Below, one piece after another: positions 57,644-64,000 of a stretch of 64,000 nt of DNA. The translations under genes and the position numbers were made by a program. Origin of the DNA: Isoetes taiwanensis (Eukaryota > Streptophyta > Lycopodiopsida > Isoetales > Isoetaceae). The DNA lies in NCBI GenBank assembly GCA_021234155.1, contig JAJEKV010000041.1, positions 5,196,829 to 5,260,828 of the forward strand, in the 5' to 3' direction. The number at the start of each line of letters is the position of its first letter. Position 1 is the stretch's first letter. The notes under the pieces were generated by a model, which was not told the origin of the DNA, ran no database searches, and saw nothing but the letters and a program-made list of their open reading frames with translations.

Positions 57644-58900
57644 TCAAGAATCATTTCGAACTATTTCCAAACTGCTCCTCAGATCATTTCCAACAACGTT
57701 GGAGTGTCCAAGACTTAAATGCGGATTTGGAGTATGCTTCTTCAACAAACTCACGTGGAAGACCTTATGGATCTTTAGGTGTCTTTGCAATTCCAACTTG
57801 TAGGATTGATTACCTACTCTCTTGATTATTCCTAAGGGTCCAGCCCCACCTTGGAGCAAGCTTCTTGCAATTCCCAACTCGAAGCTTAGCTGCTTTACCT
57901 TGATCTTGAGCCAAACATCATCTCCAACTTTGAACTCTCTTACCGCTTCGATGCTTATCCGGCAATGCTCTTTTTGTCGACTTCTTTGTCGCTAGCGTTA
58001 TACCCTCGAACCTCTTCCACGAAATGCCGACATATCGGCCAACATCTGGCTACGTGAAACTTCTACTTTTGACACGGGTTGTGCCAAGTGTCCTGGAGTT
58101 AAATCGGATAGCCATAATTGATCATAAATGGCTTACATTTGGGACGCATTCCCCGCTGGTGCTATTGTATGCAAACTCCACCAAGTGAATAAATTCTTCC
58201 CACATACTTTGCTTATTCCGGGTATATAGTTTCAGCATGTCTTCTAAGATCCTCATATCCGCCTCCGGCTGGCCATCCGTCTGAGGATGATAATGCGTGG
58301 CTCATGGATAGCTTGGTCCTGAATTGCCGCGAAAAGAGGTCTTGCCAAAAGGCACTCATGAACCGGATCTCTGGGAGATAATCTCCCTTTGCATGCCATG
58401 AAGCCCAAGATCTCTTTGGTGAAGAGCTTTCTCGTATCCATAGTCAGACTCGTGGTCCCAAGGCACAAAATGTGCCATCTTCGACAACTTGTCGACCACT
58501 ACCATCAAGGCATCCTTGCCTCTCACCGTTCTTTGGGAGTCCCGTGATGAAATCCATGCCGGGATGACCTCCCACTTAGCGCTTTGGCACATCATAATGG
58601 CTCTAATGCCCCCGAATTAAGTCTCCGCTTCATCACCTGGGGCATAGTGACATTCCTTGATGTAGCGAAGCTATTTGCTTCTTCATTCCTGGCCAATAAT
58701 AGTCGGGCGCGACTTTGAAATATGTTTTCATGAATCCCGCATGGCGGTTATTGGGCTGTTTTAGCGTGTCATGGAGGATCAACTTCCTTACACCCTCATG
58801 ATTCGCACGCACAACTTGTTCTTATGGTATAACAAAGTTGCCTTCCTTCTTATAATGCTTGAAGGCCTCCCGCTCTTTATCCATTCTAGCCTCCTTAGAG
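57644..58900 (-). pseudogene. Gypsy integrase and C-terminal module
   Basis: 58595-58356 reads TVRGKDALMVVVDKLSKMAH (catalytic core start with the first Asp, VxVDxLSKMAHF) and then CKGRLSP, with HGMQREIISQR on the 3' side. 57877-57644 reads AGPLGIIKRVGNQSYKLELQ and HLKIHKVFHVSLLKK, the typical C-terminal GPF..I.ri...aYkL.LP..l.iH.VFHVSLLK module of plant gypsy integrases. An HHCC zinc finger cannot be read with confidence. Confidence 0.75.
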
Positions 58901-58999
58901 GCTTACCCATACTTCCCTGAAATCCACATCCATTGGCAAGGACTCTTCAATCTTCTTACCAAAGTCGCCGGAGAGCGTTGAAATTGCGCTGCAATGCAC

Positions 59000-59400
59000 T
59001 CTAGTTGTCGGGGATGCCTTGAAAGCGATCTGCTACCACATTGAGCTTCCCGGCAGGTAGACTATATCAAAGTCATATTCTTGAGGAACTCCATCCATCT
59101 CCGCCTGGATTGAGGTGTGGTTGCGTGAATACATATTGGAGGCTCATGGTCTGTGATCCAATTGGAACTTCCTTCCCAAGAGGTAGTGCCTCCATATTCT
59201 TAACGCCTGACAAATCGCAAGCAATTCGATCGTGGCGTTGGGTAGCGGCGTCACCTGCTTCATCTTCGGAATCATACGCTACCACACGCTCTTCTTGCAT
59301 AAGCACCGCACCGTTGTAGCTATCTTACTGTGATCCGTTGCTACAAGCTTATCTTTCTCCCGTCCGGTTAAGGTTAGATTTGTTGTTAAAGCTTCCTTCA
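59000..59400 (-). pseudogene. Gypsy RNase H
   Basis: MLMQEERVVAYDSE and MSLQYVFTQPHLNPGGDGW (59306-59080) match the RNase H domain of gypsy elements, in which the VLMQ...V.AYxS block and the HxPxSLQYxFTQ block stand about 55 residues apart. Confidence 0.7.
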
Positions 59401-59498
59401 ACTTAATTCAAATCCCTTTTTGGCTTTCTTGTGCCAATGCTCTACCCAATCTTTAGCCTTCTCACGCCCTCGTCGAGTGCATTAGCGGGGCTGCTATC

Positions 59499-60200
59499 TT
59501 AGCAAAGTTCTTCACGAACTTCTGTAGTACCCGCTAGGCCAGAAAACTTAACCTCGTGCACATTCTTTTCGGCCGGCCACTGAATCAACTGCTTCAATCT
59601 TGGCGGTCCGCCGAGGATGCCTTCCGCCGAGAGATCACATGACCAAGGTATTCCACCTTCTACATTTACTTGCGGCGCCGACAACTTGGCGCATAACCTG
59701 TGCCTCCTCAACTTCTCCTAGCACCCTTCTCAAGTGTTGCACGTGCTCTTCAAGGATGCCTTTATACACCAAAATGTCATCAAAGAAAACAATCACAAAG
59801 GTGTCCAGAACTCCCACGAAGATATCGCCTATGAGCCTCATGAACGCTCTGGGCATTTGATAAGCCGAAAGGCATCACCGTGAACTCATAATGCCCATAC
59901 CCCCGTCTGGCCTTTGTGGATATCCTCCTCCTTTATCCACAGATGCGGTGGTAACCGACCTTAAGTCGATTTTGGAGAAGATCTTTGCTCCTTTGAAGCT
60001 GATCCATCAAGTCATCCTGATCTTGGAAGCGCGCGTACTTGTTCTTAATGGTGCTTATTCAACTCGCCTATAGTCTATGCACATCCTCAAAGATCCATCC
60101 TTCTTCTTGACAAAAGAATGGGCGCTCGACTCGGTGACACTAGGTCTAATGAAACCTAGGTCGAAAGTGCGACTCTAGAATCGCTTTTTTAGTCCGACAA
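59499..60200 (-). pseudogene. Gypsy reverse transcriptase
   Basis: The clearest block is PRAFMRLIGDIFVGVLDTFV with IVFFDDILVYKGILEEHVQH (59856-59650), the catalytic [F/Y]xDD box and the EEHxxHLxxVL helix of Ty3/gypsy RTs. The 5' part (to about 60200) is in other frames. Confidence 0.8.
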
Positions 60201-60479
60201 CTCCCGTTGTCATTCTATATGGGGCCTTGCTTGTCGGTTTTGTTCCCTGTTCGAGTGCTATCTCGCACTCGACTCCCCTATAAGGAGGAGCTGCTTGATC
60301 TCATCTTGAAAGAGGTCGGAACTCCGTGATCAACTTAGCTATTTGCCCTCGGCAACTTGCCGAGCATCTTGTCTTCTTTGCTTCCTTCCAATTCGCTCAC
60401 TAATCTCAAGCTTGAAGATGTATGCTACCGCTCACTCTTGATGCACTTGAACAACCGTTTAGGAAGACATACCATCGCA

Positions 60480-60750
60480 TGATGGGAACAACTTCTTTAC
60501 CCATTATCTCAATGATCTTGTCGTCGGTTTGGGAAGGTCACCTTCCCTTCCACAATCAATAATGGCCCTCGCTGGTCCAAGGTACTCCATACCTATTATC
60601 AAGTCGCACGGCCAATGCCCATTACCTCGCCCCCATCCGGATCTTAATCCCGACAAGTCGATGTCAAAGTTGATTCTTTTACTGTCACTTTGCATCTCCT
60701 CCCTTTGCTAAGACAACGGGCCTTGGCTTTGACCTTTAATGGTTTCAACT
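60480..60750 (-). pseudogene. Gypsy protease (C-terminal half)
   Basis: INFDIDLSGLRSG and HWPCDLIIGMEYLGPARAII match the end of the retropepsin domain (C.LIIGMDWL in gypsy elements). The catalytic DSG region would lie just upstream, where a frame change hides it; DSRSSH can be read near 60800. Confidence 0.6.
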
Positions 60751-61138
60751 TCAACATTTGAACCATTCTTGGAGATGCAAAGTTATGGCTACTTCTCGAA
60801 TCTATTAGGACTATAAATGACTTGGCCTTGGCCTTTCCCTAATCGTGGAAATTACTTTATACCGGCTCTCTTTTGCTCTCAGTATCTATTGGCGGCAAAG
60901 ATATGACACTTCACCCTCAATGTAGGGGCCTCCCCTCCTCGCCACGTCGTCGGTCAAAGTGTCCCAATCTCCCCAACTACGCTGGCCGCACTCATGACAT
61001 ATGGAAGGCGCTCACGTTCTATGGCCCTGGCTGGAAACACGAAGCAAAGCCGCTTTTTTCTATGCACTCTGTCTCTTCTCCTTGGGCATGGCTGCCGAAA
61101 GGATCGCCGCGGCTTTGGAGTAGCTTGACCCTTCTTTT

Positions 61139-62062
61139 TTGTCTTTGAAGGACACCCGCTTCTTCTCTCCCGCCGCTTCCCTTGATTGCCACTATATGGG
61201 CTCTAGCCGTCCTGGTCGGGCCGTTCTCGAGGCTTCAAACCGCCTTTGCCTTTATCTTGGTAATCTTTCAGCTCGCCCACTATTAGAGGTCCCGCCTTGC
61301 AAACTTATTGCCTTGGACTCAAACTCGATCTTTGTTCTTGGGTTTATTGCCCTTACAAGCTTAAGCGGATCTCCTCATTCGGACCTTCAATGCGTAGCTT
61401 TCCCACGTGCTTCTCTCCTAACTTTGGCACATATCCCGGTTAGCCTCATAAATTCCTCTCGTATTTTACTCAATGTTGACTTGTTGCCTCACAAGCAACC
61501 TAGAACTGCTTTGCATCATCTTTGGACTTGTGCTCTCTTGGGACATAATGGCGCTTTGAAGGCTTTAGCAAACTTCTTGAACCTCGCAAGGCGTCCCTCG
61601 CTAAAACCATGAGCCTTGGCATAGCCCTTCCACCAAATGCGTCTTTTGCTCCCTTGAGGTTATTTGCCACCCCCTCGCCTTTATCCTTATCCTTCATACC
61701 ATAGGCATTGCGTGTTAAGCTCATCTCGTCAAGCCAAGCCTCTGCCTCCATGTGCACGACTGTTCTCGCTGAGAATTGCTTTCGAGCTTCCCGGCCTTCC
61801 AAACATTTCCCAATCACGAGTCTACTTTTCTTACGGTAGTCGAGGAGTTCTTTGTGTCCCTTTGTCGTCCCCTCGGGTGGTTCCTCGCCTTTAATGCGCT
61901 GCCTTGGTTACGCTCTTCTTCTTCCTCCCGGAGACCCAGTCGGTCTGAGCTTGAGTCGGAGGAGTCCGAAGCCGGGGACCTTCCTCTCTTGCTCCTCTTC
62001 TTGTCTCTGCTTGTTCTCAAGTGATGCTTGCGGTGAGCGTTACCAATCAGAACACCGCTCAC
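61139..62062 (-). pseudogene. Gypsy gag relic
   Basis: 62062-61814 encodes a Ser/Asp/Arg-rich N-terminus (KRSKRGRSPASDSSDSSSDR). 61817-61500 holds a capsid-like segment (TVVHMEAEAWLDEMSLTRNA) typical of the gag protein of plant gypsy elements. A CHECGQ zinc-knuckle start lies at about 60990-60940, followed by a frame break. Confidence 0.55.
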
Positions 62063-62199
62063 AGCGATGGGGGCTTAGCAAAGCCTTTAGGACCGAGGAG
62101 GTCCGGCCCCTCATTTAAGCGATATTTCCTCTTAGGGGCATTTGTCCAAATTCTTCAAGCGGGTTTCTTGCCGGGGCGTGAAGGCGGGCTGCTCCCTGT

Positions 62200-63735
62200 A
62201 AGTTCCCAGCGGTTGTGCGTTCTCTAATTTCAGGGCCTCTAGCTGCATACAAAGTGGTTCATATCTACATGGTTAGTTTTCCTTGCTTTCTTGCTTTATT
62301 TATGTTTGCTGGCATGGTTGAGGGACACAAAATATATCACAAAAACATTTATAGTGCAAGAGAATGTTATATTTATATTTTATATTACACTAATACAAGA
62401 ACTTGCAACTCGCGCTAATCATTTTACGTTGATGCGGTAAGATGGATTATCCTCCGGGGAACTTTTTCACTTTGGAAACAGTTCCCCTTGAATGGCCCAA
62501 GTTCCTAAGACATTAATTTTGGAGATCCACCACAGCAATGCTCTTGCTAAATCTTCTATTAAGGGGTGGGAGGTATAAAGGCTGTCATCATAAACCTCTT
62601 ACTGCCGCTGTAAGGTAAAGCTATGGGTCGGCGGCGTCGAAAGTGCTACCTCTTTTCACCGAGGTTGCATACTGTGTTAAGGGGTAACGTGCATGCCTGC
62701 CCAATCACCCGAGTGCAATCAACGGCCGATACTCCTTCCTCGCTCGGGGGGTGGTATAAGTGGATAGCAGCTATTCTTCCATCCATCGCCAGTGGGTGGT
62801 AATAGCGTAGTGACTCGGGTTTCTTGGCGGGTCCTCGCCACTTTCGGTATCCAGCTAGGTTGCGCTTCGAAATCATCAACCTCCACCGCGGGTGAGCTCC
62901 CCAGAAGTCATTGATCAAGGCCAAGCCCCCGAGGTCGTGAATGCGGGCCGTCCTATCCCGGGAGGTCACTGTAGGACACGAGCTTCTTAGCTTAGGATGT
63001 TTGAGGTCGCATAACGGATCCCCATCTTTCCTCGAGAGCAAGGAACTCTTCCTCCGTCGGTAGCTTGTTCTCGACCTTCTTGTCCTCCATGATCCTGATG
63101 TTGTTTGAGGCTTGATGTAGGTGTAAACTCTCCCGCGATGTAAGTGTCGGCTTCCCTTACTTGGAGGGGAAGTCGGACTCGGACGATGAAAGTCATCCAA
63201 AGTCCTGGGTTTCCGGAGTTGGTGCAGCAAATCGCTCTTCGAGCTCCAGATTCCCTTTCCTCAAGAGGGAGGTTTTGAATGTCGCCAGGAGCAAACTCCC
63301 ACCTTCTCGATGGCTAAGGAGCTAGGTTTGTGATGCCTAACCTCGAAGGGTGAGCTCCGACCAGAGTCTCACGCTTCTTTCAAGTCTTGCCACTCGCCCA
63401 TGCTTATCGCCGCTCCTCTGCTAAGGTCGAGCTCAACATCTTCTTTCCTCCCTCCCTGACCTCGCTCATCCGAAGCCTTCTTCCTTCCCTTCCCGCCCCA
63501 CCAGACTGCGGTGAGGAGCCGCTGTTCTGCTGCTACGGCTAATGGATCTACGTCCATGGGGGAATGGAGGTTTCCAATGCATGTTCGCGACGGTGAGAAA
63601 GATCACAGGCAAAGCAGTTGAAAGAGAGAAGTACTTGGTCCTGCTGGACGCTAGGACCATTGGCTCGTGTGCTGCGGCGCTTTGTTTCAGGAGGTATTTA
63701 CGCATGTTCTGACATCGCTCTACTCGCAGAGCAAG
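62200..63735. other. GC-rich, unassigned sequence upstream of the gypsy body
   Basis: Minus-strand frames (63230-62646; the alternative NIRIMEDKKVENKLPTEEEF frame near 63110) look protein-like but shift often. This should be the gypsy leader and 5' LTR region by position, yet it does not resemble LTR B or C. Nothing else is recognised. Confidence 0.3.
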
Positions 63736-64000
63736 TTTTTTTTATAAGATGCTTAGGCATCATTATCACCACTTTGCAGTGACCAAAGGGCTTAATGAAT
63801 GACGTCTGGATTTCCACAAAGATCAAGAAATTACTCCCTCCCATTCCTGGAGTTCGGAAGAAAAACATACCTTCATGATCAACCATGCAAGTTGGTTAGC
63901 AACTTCAAATAATAACTATTTTGTCAGAGACTGCTTAGGCTTTATATGAAGTTCACTTCAAGTCAATATTACCTGCATTGACTCCAGTCACATCCTGAGT
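63736..64000 (-). pseudogene. Partial duplicate of the glycosyltransferase gene
   Basis: Repeats 46425-46683 (exon 4 start, intron 3, exon 3 end) almost exactly. The intron is essentially identical, but the exon part carries several 1-2 base indels, including losses in runs (CTTAAGGG to CTTAGG, CTTTTGC to CTTTGC). It starts abruptly at TTTTTTATAAGATGC and continues past the window end. Coding would be frameshifted. Either a tandem duplication of about 17.3 kb or an assembly artefact. Confidence 0.85.

Larger units (their letters stand above)
56590..62200 (-). mobile_element. Ty3/gypsy LTR retrotransposon body, degraded
   Basis: On the minus strand the domains follow in the Metaviridae (Ty3/gypsy) order: gag, zinc knuckle, protease, reverse transcriptase, RNase H, integrase, then the 3' LTR. 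Frames break every 50-100 residues. The indels could be decay, or uncorrected long-read errors, since the surrounding multi-copy DNA shows the same kind of small indels. Confidence 0.85.

Overview
This is nuclear DNA of a land plant. The evidence is spliced genes with GT-AG introns (a beta-expansin and a GT34-type glycosyltransferase), plant-type LINE and Ty3/gypsy retrotransposons, and very repeat-rich, AT-rich intergenic DNA. DUF7869-type transposase relics and DNA-methyltransferase-like genes inside mobile elements are, as far as I know, commonest in seed-free plants (ferns, lycophytes, bryophytes). A fern-like or other large-genome plant is therefore my guess, but the sequence does not prove it.

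Layout. 1-870 is a purine-only low-complexity tract. 1.07-5.18 kb is a decayed minus-strand LINE, split by a copy of a GC-rich dyad-bearing repeat (here R1). 5.58-5.82 kb is a CTAT microsatellite. 7.8-10.8 kb is a minus-strand DUF7869/DDE transposase pseudogene. It is separated from a plus-strand methyltransferase-like pseudogene (12.1-15.3 kb) by an array of 22-bp GC-cored palindromes (10.9-11.46 kb). 15.3-16.3 kb is a LINE ORF1 retroposon, and 16.56-19.3 kb holds three R1 copies, two of them head to head. 19.3-25.6 kb is AT-rich and almost empty.

25.7-40.7 kb is the most interesting part. It holds more palindrome arrays around and inside a plus-strand gene (26.2-38.7 kb). The inferred product starts with a histone-H3-tail-like peptide, then has a basic/acidic linker, a ParB-like domain and an N6/N4-type DNA methyltransferase-like domain. 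The gene is broken exactly inside the methyltransferase by an 8,028-bp DNA transposon (29,939-37,966) with 24-bp terminal inverted repeats and a TTCA target duplication. Removing the transposon and one TTCA copy rejoins the reading frame. That transposon carries its own minus-strand transposase relic and a plus-strand FCP1/NIF-phosphatase-like relic.

41.6-42.5 kb is an apparently intact beta-expansin gene (minus). 45.95-47.75 kb is an apparently intact five-exon Golgi glycosyltransferase gene (minus). From 49.4 kb on, LTR-retrotransposon debris dominates: related LTRs in both orientations, a histone H3 pseudogene at 52.85-53.2 kb, two LTRs joined tail to tail at 55,052, and a frameshift-ridden minus-strand Ty3/gypsy body (57-62 kb). 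The last 265 bases repeat part of the glycosyltransferase gene almost exactly, introns included, which suggests a local duplication or an assembly artefact.

How the parts may work together (inference): two independent loci pair a methyltransferase-like gene with arrays of the same palindrome, and one of them adds a ParB-like DNA-binding module. That arrangement recalls bacterial and phage ParB-methyltransferase fusions and parS-like site arrays, here apparently adopted by a plant mobile element. All copies in this window are inactivated, mostly by stops that C-to-T changes would explain.
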